This document shows positions 8,811 to 17,283 of a DNA stretch of 64,000 nucleotides, in pieces. How positions within the stretch are numbered: the stretch's first letter is position 1; every line of letters begins with the position of its first letter. The notes under the pieces were generated by a model. The model saw nothing but the letters and a program-made list of their open reading frames with translations, was not told where the DNA came from and did not search any database. Position numbers and translations under genes: made by a program. Source of the DNA: Dehalobacter sp. DCM (GTDB lineage: Bacteria > Bacillota > Desulfitobacteriia > Desulfitobacteriales > Syntrophobotulaceae); assembly GCF_024972775.1 (NCBI RefSeq), contig NZ_CP092282.1, positions 1,977,001 to 2,041,000 on the forward strand, written 5' to 3'.

Positions 8811-8939
8811 GTGCATGGATTAAGCACCGTGAGATGTGCCAGGAGAGCTAAAAGACGTTTAATGACCTCAGTCGGAAAGTGGCAGAGTACCAAAGGAAAA
8901 GATTGATCTCATGCTTGATGAGCCCGTCAGGAGGATCTC

Positions 8940-10523
8940 ATGGACGAATTTCAGAAAAATATTGTCGAAAAGTTAGCGGTGCATACCAAGGTATGGGTCG
9001 TCGGCGGTGCTGTCAGGAATCAGCTTCTGGGGATAGAATCTCCGGATGTGGATTTGGTTTGTTTTCTGCCGCCGGAAAGGATAAAGGCGTGTTTTCTTGA
9101 TGAGGGTTACACGGTTCAAACTATCGGTAAAAATTTTTCAACGATAAGTGTTTTTAAAGATAAACTAAAAATCGATATTATTCAGATCGATGATCTGGAA
9201 CAGGATGCACAACGCAGAGATTTTACCATCAACGCGATTTATCAGGATCCCATAACCGGGGAGATAGTTGATCCTATGAATGGGAAAAAGGATTTAGTTG
9301 AAGGTAAACTTAAAACCTGCGGTATCCCTGATGAGCAGTTTCGGGATGATCCGATTCGTATCCTGCGTATGGTGAAATTTGCTGTTAAATTTGCTATGAA
9401 AATCGATCCGGATACATGGGATGCAGCCAAGGAGCGCCTTTCTTTACTGAGTAGAACAGCCAAGGAGAGGATCACAGCGGAACTCGCGGCTATCCTGATA
9501 CTTCCTGACGCCGAAAAAGCAGTTCGGATGCTTGACGAATTAGGTTATTGGCATTTCTATTTTCCGGAATTGTCCCGTTTAAAGGGCTTGGAACAGAACC
9601 AATACCATTCCTTGGATGTTTGGGAACACACAATGGCAGTATTCCGTAATACACCGGAAGATCTTTATCTGCGCTTGGCCAGTCTATTTCATGATATTGG
9701 AAAATGGGAAGTCGCCAGTCGTGAATGCTATGTCAACGGGATTTTAAAATATGAAAATCAGTCGTATTGGGTCGATGGGTTTAAGATTAATCCCAACAGA
9801 GGAAACAAGGAACTGGATCATAAGCTGAAAAGGTTAATTGGGAAAAAGGTTCGGCTGCTGGCAGCCAGATTGGATCATTATCCTGAGATTATCCAGTTTA
9901 AGAAGGTCCTCGAAGGAGAACCGTCTGATCACGGTCTGACTTATGTCGAAAATGGCAAGCGTCAGTTCTTAAATCATGAAGTTGCCAGTTCAAAGATGTT
10001 GGCGGATATACTAAAAAGGTATCCCTTCTCTATGTTTTTTTCTGGTAATGGTCAGAAAAGAGAAAAAGAACTTCTCAAACTGGTTGGAAACCATATGGCG
10101 GCTACCCTATTATTCATGCCCGAATTCAGAGGAGAGCCGGCCAAAAGACCGCTTCAACGGCGTGCAGCGGATTTAGTATGGAGTCTGTGTTGGGATGGCA
10201 GGGCGTTTAAATTAACAAATATTCACGATTTTCTTATCTTATGGAAAGCCGATTATCAGGCAGGAAAAGTGCATACTGCCGCTCAGAATACAATATTTGA
10301 AAAGATTTTTAAGGAGCTGATCGCAACAGCCATATGGCAGAAAGAGAATCTGCCGAAGATCGATTGGAATATACTTGAGAAGTATACCGATGACCTGGCG
10401 TTATCCAGAAAGGATTTTGGCAGATATAAAGACCTTGTACGGGATAAAGCGATGAGAGAAATGCGAATGGAATTAACGAATACCTTTTTAAAAAAAGTAT
10501 ACTGGGAATATACCAACTTATAG
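8940..10523 (+). CDS. cca: CCA tRNA nucleotidyltransferase / poly(A) polymerase family protein with HD domain, 527 aa
   Basis: Class II nucleotidyltransferase head with GGAVRNQLLG and the catalytic pair Asp36/Asp38 in PDVDLV. The RNA-binding neck follows (RRDFTINAIY, DDPIRILRMVKFA). An HD domain with LFHDIGKWE (His250-Asp251) comes in the second half. The protein is longer than simple CCA enzymes (about 400-450 aa) because of the HD domain and a C-terminal extension. The likely role is adding or repairing the tRNA 3' CCA. AGGAGG directly upstream supports the ATG. Whether it is a full CCA-adding or only a partial enzyme cannot be decided here. The tRNA-Leu gene at 36212 encodes its CCA. Confidence 0.85.
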   Translation: MDEFQKNIVEKLAVHTKVWVVGGAVRNQLLGIESPDVDLVCFLPPERIKACFLDEGYTVQTIGKNFSTISVFKDKLKIDIIQIDDLEQDAQRRDFTINAIYQDPITGEIVDPMNGKKDLVEGKLKTCGIPDEQFRDDPIRILRMVKFAVKFAMKIDPDTWDAAKERLSLLSRTAKERITAELAAILILPDAEKAVRMLDELGYWHFYFPELSRLKGLEQNQYHSLDVWEHTMAVFRNTPEDLYLRLASLFHDIGKWEVASRECYVNGILKYENQSYWVDGFKINPNRGNKELDHKLKRLIGKKVRLLAARLDHYPEIIQFKKVLEGEPSDHGLTYVENGKRQFLNHEVASSKMLADILKRYPFSMFFSGNGQKREKELLKLVGNHMAATLLFMPEFRGEPAKRPLQRRAADLVWSLCWDGRAFKLTNIHDFLILWKADYQAGKVHTAAQNTIFEKIFKELIATAIWQKENLPKIDWNILEKYTDDLALSRKDFGRYKDLVRDKAMREMRMELTNTFLKKVYWEYTNL

Positions 10524-10742
10524 TCTTTCGTAAATACGCAGCAATTGGATAGGATGATGACTAACATCTTTTAAAAATGCACCAGGATGAAATAGGGTAA
10601 TAGCGTTAAAGTAATACGATGATTAAGAGACATAATAGTTAAATGTTATTTGAAGCTGATATAAAAAGATATAAATATCAGGTTAAATAGATTATAATGG
10701 TTATAAATTGCTAAAGAGCAAACAAAAAAGGAGCGATGAAAG

Positions 10743-11393
10743 ATGAAATGGCGTTGTGAAGTTTGCGGTTATATTCATGAAGGGGATGCGCCGCCGGAAA
10801 CATGCCCGGTTTGTGGTGTCGATTCCAGTAATTTTGTGAAGGTTGAAGAAGGCGAGAATAAAACAGGTGAGCATAAAACCGCTGAAATCACCGACACACC
10901 TGCTGCTCCGAAAGAAATCTTGAAGCCGGAGGAAGCGATTGTTAAAGCTGTTCAGACCATTTCTTACGGTCTCTTTATTATCACATCAGCATTTGACGGA
11001 AAAGATAACGGACAGGCGGCCAATACGTGTTTCCAAATCACATCGGACCCGGTCCAAATTGCGATTGGAATTAATAAGAATAACTATACCCATGAATTCA
11101 TTGCAAAAAGTGGCAAGTTTGCTGTTTCCATCCTTGATCAGACCGGACATGATTTAGTCCGAAGATTTGGCTACCGATCTGGCCGTGATGCCGACAAATT
11201 TGAACGGATCAAAGCGCATCGGGGCTCTTCAGGCATCCTCATGCCGGATGATGTTCTGGCCACGATGGAAGCCGAAGTAGTCAGTACGATGGATACCGGC
11301 ACGCATACACTGTTTTTGGGCAAAGTCATCGCGGGCGAGGTCCGTGGCGTCGGTGAACCAATGACCTACGCTTATTTCAGGAAGACAAAATAA
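10743..11393 (+). CDS. Rubredoxin-flavin reductase fusion (high-molecular-weight rubredoxin), 216 aa
   Basis: The N-terminal 45 residues are a short rubredoxin-like domain (CEVCGY and CPVCGVD, four Cys for one Fe). A Glu/Thr/Pro-rich linker follows, then a flavin reductase-like FMN domain (NTCFQITSDP, FGYRSGRDADKF). This is the layout of Hrb in Moorella, which passes electrons from NADH-linked donors to the flavodiiron protein FprA for O2 or NO detoxification. No flavodiiron gene is adjacent here. GGAGCG lies upstream of the ATG and a TATAAT sits about 45 bases before it. Confidence 0.88.
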   Translation: MKWRCEVCGYIHEGDAPPETCPVCGVDSSNFVKVEEGENKTGEHKTAEITDTPAAPKEILKPEEAIVKAVQTISYGLFIITSAFDGKDNGQAANTCFQITSDPVQIAIGINKNNYTHEFIAKSGKFAVSILDQTGHDLVRRFGYRSGRDADKFERIKAHRGSSGILMPDDVLATMEAEVVSTMDTGTHTLFLGKVIAGEVRGVGEPMTYAYFRKTK

Positions 11394-11483
11394 ACCTACC
11401 CTGCATTTCGCAGCAAAGCTGCAACAGTCTTGCGATGATAAGTGCAGTATAGGATTAGGGTATCCAAAAGAATATTTTTTTGG

Positions 11484-11489
11484 TATAAT
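11484..11489 (+). promoter_or_regulatory. Likely -10 box for the riboswitch-nhaB transcript
   Basis: A TATAAT lies 32 bases before the first paired base of the aptamer, so a transcript starting just downstream would include the whole riboswitch. No convincing -35 was found. Confidence 0.4.
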
Positions 11490-11520
11490 ATAAAAGTTAA
11501 AGCAACAAATACATATAATG

Positions 11521-11613
11521 TTGTATAGGTTGGTGCAAACTTCGTGAAAATGAAGGACGCTAAAGCTATGGGTCTAAGGTTGCTTGTAAGCGGCTATGAC
11601 TGCCAGGCTACAA
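11521..11613 (+). promoter_or_regulatory. Cyclic-di-GMP-I (GEMM) class riboswitch aptamer
   Basis: The leader carries the GEMM-I core in order: GGTGCAAAC, a small TTC/GAA hairpin, GGACGCTAAAGC, GGGTCTAAGG, then a second arm ending ATGACTGCCAGGCTAC. TTGTA at the 5' end pairs with TACAA at the 3' end to close P1. A terminator hairpin follows before nhaB, so control is probably by transcription termination. The G before CAAAC fits c-di-GMP rather than the cGAMP variant, but the subtype should be confirmed with a covariance model. Confidence 0.85.
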
Positions 11614-11633
11614 GTAATATGAACTTCTTGGGG

Positions 11634-11666
11634 GGGAGTAGTTCCATTTTGGGTTACTCTCTTTTT
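11634..11666 (+). terminator. Riboswitch expression-platform terminator
   Basis: GGGAGTA pairs with TACTCTC (one G-U) around a 14-base loop and is followed by TTTTT. It lies between the aptamer and the nhaB ribosome-binding site, the expected position for a ligand-controlled terminator. Confidence 0.75.
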
Positions 11667-11701
11667 GTTGTCTTTCAATTTCACTTGGGAGGATAGTACA
11701 T

Positions 11702-13207
11702 ATGAAACAAATGGGCATCGGACAAGCTTTCAAAACAAATTTTCTGGGCCACGCTCCGGACTGGTACAAAAGAACAATTCTTGCTTTTCTCGTGTTGAAT
11801 CCTATTTTGGTGTTTACCGCCGGCGTGTATGTTACCGGTTGGGTGTTGATTGTGGAATTTATTTTTACCCTGGCAATGGCGCTGAAATGTTATCCGCTTC
11901 CTGCCGGCGGGCTTCTGGCGATCGAAGCCGTTGTACTCGGACTGACTAACCCTCATACAGTCTATCACGAGGTTGAAATGAACCTGCCGGTTATTCTTCT
12001 TCTGATGTTCATGGTCGCCGGGATTTATTTTATGAAAGAAGGCCTTGTGTACCTGTTTTCCAAACTCTTAACTAAAGTACACTCTAAAGTTGCACTTTCA
12101 TTCCTGTTCACCGTACTGGGTGCGGTGCTTTCCGCATTTCTGGATGCACTGACTGTTACGGCAGTGATTATCGCCGTGGCCTATGGTTTCTATAGCATCT
12201 TCCACAAGTTTGCTTCCAGCGAAAAAGTATACGAAGAGTACGACATTAATCACGACCATAGTGTTGATGAGAAACTTCATGAGGACCTAAACGAGTTTCG
12301 CGGTTTTCTGCGCAATCTTTTGATGCATGGTGCTGTGGGCACTGCGCTGGGCGGGGCACTAACACTGGTTGGTGAACCGCAGAACCTGTTGATTGGCTCC
12401 ATTATGCAATGGGACTTCGTCGATTTCTTTAGACAATGCGCCCCGGTATCTATCCCGGTATTGATCGTGGGACTTCTGACCACGATTATCCTTGAGGTTA
12501 CCAAGTTTGGGGGGTACGGCTACCAGCTTCCGGGATCTGTGCGAAAGGTTATGGAAGCGGATGTGAAAGTGAAAGATGCTGCCAGGAATATGCGCGGACG
12601 TGTCCGCTTGATTGTTATGGCGTTGTGCGGTGTTGTGTTGATCTTCTCTCTGGCACTGCACCTGGCGGAAGTTGGTATTATTGGTCTGATGATTATTATC
12701 CTGCTTACCGCCTTCAATGGGGTTACTGAAGAAAAACGCATCGGTCATGCCTTCGAAGAAGCGCTGCCGTTTACTGCACTGCTGGTCGTTTTTTTCGCTG
12801 TTGTTGCGGTTATTCATGACCAACATTTGTTTACGCCGATTATTCAATGGGTACTGAACATGGAAGGGCAGAATCAGCTTGTCGCTTTCTTTGCAGCTAA
12901 CGGGGTCCTTTCGGCAATCAGTGACAACGTTTTTGTTGCTACGGTATACATGACTGAGACCCAGCAAGCGTTTCAAGCCGGAGGCATTGCGTTGGAGCAA
13001 TACAACAAGCTGGCAGTTGCGATTAACATGGGTACCAATATCCCTTCTGTTGCTACACCAAACGGTCAGGCCGCATTCCTGTTTCTGCTGACCTCTGCAC
13101 TTGCACCGCTGATTCGCCTGTCTTACCTGGAAATGGTGAAACTGGCTCTGCCTTACGCCGTCGTGATGACTCTTACAGGTCTGCTGGCAACAATGTACCT
13201 GCTATAA
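11702..13207 (+). CDS. nhaB: NhaB-type Na+/H+ antiporter, 501 aa
   Basis: Polytopic inner-membrane antiporter that expels Na+ in exchange for protons. It shows strong NhaB signatures throughout: [11 protein letters not shown] near the start, [70 protein letters not shown] and [20 protein letters not shown]. The length (501) is close to the Escherichia coli protein (about 513). NhaB is best known from gamma-proteobacteria, so transfer is possible. GGGAGGATAGTACAT gives a good ribosome site. A c-di-GMP-type riboswitch lies in its leader, and a second cation antiporter gene follows 333 bp downstream. Confidence 0.93.
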   Translation: MKQMGIGQAFKTNFLGHAPDWYKRTILAFLVLNPILVFTAGVYVTGWVLIVEFIFTLAMALKCYPLPAGGLLAIEAVVLGLTNPHTVYHEVEMNLPVILLLMFMVAGIYFMKEGLVYLFSKLLTKVHSKVALSFLFTVLGAVLSAFLDALTVTAVIIAVAYGFYSIFHKFASSEKVYEEYDINHDHSVDEKLHEDLNEFRGFLRNLLMHGAVGTALGGALTLVGEPQNLLIGSIMQWDFVDFFRQCAPVSIPVLIVGLLTTIILEVTKFGGYGYQLPGSVRKVMEADVKVKDAARNMRGRVRLIVMALCGVVLIFSLALHLAEVGIIGLMIIILLTAFNGVTEEKRIGHAFEEALPFTALLVVFFAVVAVIHDQHLFTPIIQWVLNMEGQNQLVAFFAANGVLSAISDNVFVATVYMTETQQAFQAGGIALEQYNKLAVAINMGTNIPSVATPNGQAAFLFLLTSALAPLIRLSYLEMVKLALPYAVVMTLTGLLATMYLL

Positions 13208-13540
13208 TACCTTCTTCAGGTTCTTTTATAGTTGTAAGCAAGCTCTCAGATAATTGTTTTGTTCCGATTCATATAGGCACTTTATTAATTTATTTTATTG
13301 CACCTAAATAAGATATAGCAGTCAATTTCATTAGGCATTTCGCATACTTTCAGCTCTCGACACAAATGATATGATGGAATACTCTTTCGTTGGGTCAGTA
13401 TTGTCTGTAAGCTCTTTTTCCTATTGTTTTTAAAAAAATATCTTGTAATTATACGACTTATTGTACAAAATGGAAGATAGTAAATTTAAAATATCTAATC
13501 GGCTCCCAAGGCTATCTTTATTCTAAAATGGAGGAGAAAG
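13208..13540. other. Intergenic region between the two antiporter genes
   Basis: AT-rich, no gene seen. It ends with a GGAGG ribosome site for the next gene. I found no convincing terminator, riboswitch or repeat. The length suggests the second antiporter has its own promoter. Confidence 0.5.
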
Positions 13541-14824
13541 ATGTCACATAATACGCAAGTTATCGTTGCAGCGGTAATTTTTTTAACCACCTATGCTTTT
13601 ATCATAAGCGAGAAAATACACAGAACGGTAGTGGCGTTGGTCGGGAGTGCCTTTGTCATTTTAGTAGGCATTCTTAACCAAGAAGAAGCGATTGAAGCCA
13701 TCGATTTTAATACCATCGGTTTACTGATTGGAATGATGATCATCGTCGGCATTACCCGTCGCACCGGTGTGTTCGAATTCCTGGCCTTAAAAGCGGCGAA
13801 GCTGGCAAAGGGAGATCCCTGGTTGATTATGCTGTTCCTGGCGGTTCTGACAGCAATCGCATCTGCGTTTCTGGATAACGTGACGACGGTCATGCTGATG
13901 GTCCCGGTTACATTTTCGATAACTGAAAAACTGAGTATTAATCCTATTCCATTTTTACTTACCCAAGTTATTGCCTCGAATATTGGGGGGACAGCTACCT
14001 TAATTGGTGATCCGCCGAACATCATGATCGGCAGTGCCACTGGCCTGACTTTTGTTGATTTTATCCTTAATCTGGGCGGTGTTATTGTAATCATTTTTAT
14101 CGCGACGATGGTTGCTTTGAAATTGATTTATCGTAAATCATTCCATGTGGATGATGATAAAAAAGTAAAGATAATGTCCTTAGATGAAAGTCAAGCGATC
14201 AAGGATCATTTTCTTTTACGCAAATGCTTAGGCGTGCTTGCTGTTACAATATGCGGATTTATGCTGCATGGGATGTTGCATCTGGAATCCGCAACCATCG
14301 CATTGGCTGGTGCCAGCGTTTTATTATTGATCACCCGAGAGGAGCCGGAAGATATCCTATTGTCAGTCGAATGGCCGACTATCTTTTTCTTTGCCGGACT
14401 GTTTGTACTGGTCGGGGCTTTAGAGCATGTAGGGATCATTGAATGGATTGCGAAAAAGGCACTGGATGCTACCGGCGGGTCATTGCCATTAACTACTATG
14501 TCCGTTCTGTGGTTGTCTGCGATTGCTTCAGCATTTATAGATAACATTCCCTTTGTGGCCACCATGATTCCGTTGATTCAAAAGATAGGGGAAATGGGCG
14601 GGATAGAAAACCTAAGACCGCTATGGTGGGCTCTTTCTTTAGGGGCTTGTTTGGGAGGAAATGGGACTTTAATCGGGGCATCCGCTAATGTGATCGTTGC
14701 CGGGCTAGCCGAAAAGCAAGGTTTTTCAATTACATTTAAAATGTTTTTTAAACTGGGTTTTCCTTTAATGTTACTCTCGGTGGTAATAGCCTCAGCGTAT
14801 GTCTACTTTGTTTATTTGATTTAA
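13541..14824 (+). CDS. ArsB/NhaD-type ion transporter (IT superfamily), 427 aa
   Basis: Integral membrane protein of the ArsB/NhaD/P-protein group. About a dozen hydrophobic segments are visible. Two internal repeats each carry a hallmark: SAFLDNVTTVMLMVPV with NIGGTATLIGDPPNIMIG in the first half, and SAFIDNIPFVATMIPL with LGGNGTLIGASANVI in the second. Such proteins exchange Na+ for H+ or export anions such as arsenite; the substrate cannot be fixed by eye, and no ars genes are nearby. Being next to nhaB favours a sodium/pH role. The start is supported by GGAGGAGAAAG. Confidence 0.85.
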   Translation: MSHNTQVIVAAVIFLTTYAFIISEKIHRTVVALVGSAFVILVGILNQEEAIEAIDFNTIGLLIGMMIIVGITRRTGVFEFLALKAAKLAKGDPWLIMLFLAVLTAIASAFLDNVTTVMLMVPVTFSITEKLSINPIPFLLTQVIASNIGGTATLIGDPPNIMIGSATGLTFVDFILNLGGVIVIIFIATMVALKLIYRKSFHVDDDKKVKIMSLDESQAIKDHFLLRKCLGVLAVTICGFMLHGMLHLESATIALAGASVLLLITREEPEDILLSVEWPTIFFFAGLFVLVGALEHVGIIEWIAKKALDATGGSLPLTTMSVLWLSAIASAFIDNIPFVATMIPLIQKIGEMGGIENLRPLWWALSLGACLGGNGTLIGASANVIVAGLAEKQGFSITFKMFFKLGFPLMLLSVVIASAYVYFVYLI

Positions 14825-14843
14825 ACACAAAGAGGTATAAAAC

Positions 14844-14896
14844 AACCTCCTGACGTGATATTCTTTTTTTAGAATACCCATTTCAGGAGGTTTTTT
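14844..14896. terminator. Terminator between convergent genes
   Basis: AACCTCCTGA (14844-14853) pairs with TCAGGAGGTT (14883-14892) followed by TTTT. A smaller hairpin (ATTC...GAAT) is nested in the loop. It serves the transporter gene, and possibly the aminotransferase on the other strand. Confidence 0.8.
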
Positions 14897-14923
14897 CCGA
14901 TAGTTCTTGTTCTATTGAGTTTT

Positions 14924-16084
14924 TTATATTCGCTTTTTCACAAAATTGGCAATGCGGCTTAGTGCTTCGTTCAGCTGCTGGGTCGAATAAGCATAGGAAC
15001 AACGAATGTGTCCTTCGCCGCAGGGACCAAAGGCTGTACCGGGGACGACAGCGACTTTTTCTTCTTTGAGCAATTCTTCGGCAAACTGTTCTGAACTCAG
15101 TCCGGTCACTGTGATATCCGGGAAAACATAAAACGCGCCTAACGGTTCGAAACAGGTTAGTCCCATTTCGCGGAAACCGTTGACCACAATGCGGCGACGG
15201 CGGTCATACTCCATGACCATTTCCTTCTTGGCCGATTCGCCGGAACGGAGCCCTTCAAGGGCAGCCACTTGGGCCATAATCGGTGCACACATAATGGTGT
15301 ACTGATGTATTTTCAGCATGGCATTAAGCAGATCCGAATGTCCGGCAACATAACCTATCCGCCAGCCGGTCATGGCATAGGCTTTAGAGAAACCACTGAC
15401 GTGCAGTGTTCTGTTCCACATATAGGGAAGTGTAGCAAACGGGGTCGGTTCATAGCCATAAGAAAGATCGGCATAGATTTCATCCGAAATGACAATCAAA
15501 TCATGTTCAGAGGCAAACCGGGCAATCGGCAACAAATCTTCGCGGGTCATGATGGCACCGGTCGGATTATTTGGATATGAAAGAATAAGCACTTTGCAGT
15601 TGGGGGTATAGGCCGATTGCAGATCCTCAACTTGAAGACGGAATTCATGCTCAGCCCGCAAATGAACATAATGGACCTCGGCACCGGCGAGTTCGGCACA
15701 GGCGGCATAGGATACATACGAAGGATCGGGAATCAAGACGCCATCGCCCGGACTGATCAGTGCGCGCATGGCTAAATCGATTGCTTCACTGGCACCAACG
15801 GTGATGAGGATCTCGTTATCCGGATTGTAGGTTAATCCTTGATGTTTCGCCATATATTTGCATATTTCTCGGCGCAGTTCGATATTGCCGGCGTTGCTGG
15901 TATACATCGTCTGTCCCTTTTCCAGCGAAAAGATAGCCGCTTCAGTCATGACCCAAGGAGTCGAGAAATCGGGCTCTCCGACGCCGAGAGAGATTACGTC
16001 CTCCATGGTCGCTGCAAGATCAAAAAATCTCCGTATTCCTGATGGTTTAAGATTACGTGCGGTAGGTGTCAAGTATTGCTTCAT
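14924..16084 (-). CDS. Class I/II PLP-dependent aminotransferase (PatA-like), 386 aa
   Basis: Fold-type I aminotransferase. Conserved features are ISLGVGEPDFSTP near the start, YPNNPTGA, SDEIYADLSY, and SGFSKAYAMTGWRIGY with the PLP lysine in SKAY. Length and motifs fit the aspartate/aromatic/N-acetyl-diaminopimelate aminotransferase group. The start overlaps the stop of the upstream Lrp-type regulator by 4 bases (ATGA), so the two are translationally coupled and the regulator probably controls this gene in response to an amino acid. Substrate specificity is not determined. Confidence 0.88.
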   Translation of the reverse strand: MKQYLTPTARNLKPSGIRRFFDLAATMEDVISLGVGEPDFSTPWVMTEAAIFSLEKGQTMYTSNAGNIELRREICKYMAKHQGLTYNPDNEILITVGASEAIDLAMRALISPGDGVLIPDPSYVSYAACAELAGAEVHYVHLRAEHEFRLQVEDLQSAYTPNCKVLILSYPNNPTGAIMTREDLLPIARFASEHDLIVISDEIYADLSYGYEPTPFATLPYMWNRTLHVSGFSKAYAMTGWRIGYVAGHSDLLNAMLKIHQYTIMCAPIMAQVAALEGLRSGESAKKEMVMEYDRRRRIVVNGFREMGLTCFEPLGAFYVFPDITVTGLSSEQFAEELLKEEKVAVVPGTAFGPCGEGHIRCSYAYSTQQLNEALSRIANFVKKRI

Positions 16085-16578
16085 GGTGTCATCATGAGAC
16101 GTTGGGGTCTCTCTTCCTCTCCGTGAAATTCAATGCCATCCTGCTTGTAGCGTCGAAGGATGAAGCGTGTTTGCGTCGACTCGATCACATCGAGCGGGGA
16201 TAGCTTATCAGACACAAACTGAGCGATATCATGCATATTATTGCCTTCGATGATCATACATAAGTCAAAATCACCAGACATGAGGTATACGGATTTGATC
16301 TCGGGAAACTTCCGGAAACGTTGGGCTATATTATCATAGCCGCTGCCGCGTTGTGGATGTACTTTAACATCGATAAAGGCCGTTACTTTATCTTCATCCA
16401 ATCTATCGTAATTGATTAAGGTTCCATATTTGACGATTACTTTATCATCTTCCCATTGTTTGATTTTCTTCTTGATATAGTCCGCGGACAAGCCGGTCTG
16501 AATGGCCAAATCTTCAGCAGTTAGACGCGAGTCCAGAGATAAGATATGAAGGAGACGCTGATCCTCTTCGGACAACAT
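16081..16578 (-). CDS. Lrp/AsnC-family transcriptional regulator, 165 aa
   Basis: An N-terminal winged helix (LHILSLDSRLTAEDLAIQTG, then YIKKKIKQWEDDKVIVKYG) is followed by an alpha-beta RAM ligand/oligomerisation domain (TAFIDVKVHP, IKSVYLMSGDFDLCMII). The length is the usual one for the family. It is the first gene of an operon with a PLP aminotransferase, a very common pairing in Bacillota. It probably senses an amino acid and regulates its own operon. Confidence 0.9.
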   Translation of the reverse strand: MLSEEDQRLLHILSLDSRLTAEDLAIQTGLSADYIKKKIKQWEDDKVIVKYGTLINYDRLDEDKVTAFIDVKVHPQRGSGYDNIAQRFRKFPEIKSVYLMSGDFDLCMIIEGNNMHDIAQFVSDKLSPLDVIESTQTRFILRRYKQDGIEFHGEEERPQRLMMTP

Positions 16579-16837
16579 ACGTGCATTACTCCTTTCGCAT
16601 AGTGGATTTATGTTATTAAATTATAATACCATAGGAAGGGAGCGTATAACAATCCTGTAATAGGAATTTTTTTGGTAATTGATTGATAGATTTTTCTCGA
16701 TATCTGAAACAGGGTTCTCTTGGCAATTCAATGATGCGCTTTATAGACTGGACTTTAACAGCATCATGTTTTATATTATTGTTACCAAAAGCATTTTACA
16801 TTATTATCCGAAATCTAAACATGAGGAGTTATTTGGT

Positions 16838-17050
16838 ATGTGTTTTTATGGCAACTGCAGAAGCCACACCTGTGAGAATTGTAAACCGAAAATGGTGGTA
16901 TGTCCGCATTGTGGTGGAAAAACACTCTTGCTCATGAATCAATGTATCTACTGTAAACAAACGGTTCCGGACGAGGCAAAACAGGATGCCGTCGCTGCTT
17001 GGTATGCCCGACAGGCGGAATTGCGGCAGAGAGAGGCAAAAAGTAAGTAA
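16838..17050 (+). CDS. Small zinc-ribbon protein, 70 aa
   Basis: The reading frame is open upstream to 16679, but the ATG at 16838 is preferred: AGGAG lies 9 bases upstream, and the protein then begins MCFYGNCRSHTCENC. It contains CENC, CPHCGG and CIYC, enough for at least one, probably two, zinc sites. The tail is Ala/Glu/Arg-rich and helical. The MCF start and zinc-ribbon content are shared with the 49-residue protein at 20397, also beside a molybdopterin operon. Function unknown. Confidence 0.75.
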   Translation: MCFYGNCRSHTCENCKPKMVVCPHCGGKTLLLMNQCIYCKQTVPDEAKQDAVAAWYARQAELRQREAKSK

Positions 17051-17154
17051 GAAAGCTGGCACCGATAATGAAGCAGAGCTTATAGAGATGAACCTCGCAA
17101 AAAGAAACTTATTGTCTTGATATGAAACCACAAAATTATATGGTATATAAAGGA

Positions 17155-17190
17155 AAAGAGCAGAAAATGTCCGTTGCTCTTTATTTTTTT
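17155..17190 (+). terminator. Rho-independent terminator
   Basis: AAAGAGCA pairs with TGCTCTTT around a 12-base loop and is followed by ATTTTTTT. It closes the zinc-ribbon gene just before the sigma-54-type promoter of the next operon. Confidence 0.85.
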
Positions 17191-17204
17191 ACTTTTGCAA
17201 ATAC

Positions 17205-17220
17205 TGGCACGAATCCTGCA
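17205..17220 (+). promoter_or_regulatory. Sigma-54-type (-24/-12) promoter for the second molybdopterin operon
   Basis: TGGCACGAATCCTGCA differs from the consensus TGGCACGNNNNTTGCA at only one fixed base. It lies 64 bases before the catalytic gene and directly after a terminator, where a promoter is needed. The same promoter type is present ahead of the paralogous operon (395-410). Confidence 0.85.
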
Positions 17221-17283
17221 ATATAGGGATCTAGGCAAGCTTGTTATTTTTTGTATTTTAAAAGACACAGGAGGGAATAGAGT

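Noticed and set aside
8811-8939. Possible small RNA between the aminopeptidase and the CCA-type gene
   Set aside because: No clear promoter, terminator or stable fold; probably just a leader.
12359-13000. Open frame of 213 codons on the minus strand
   Set aside because: Entirely antisense to nhaB; polar low-complexity translation typical of the complement of a membrane-protein gene.
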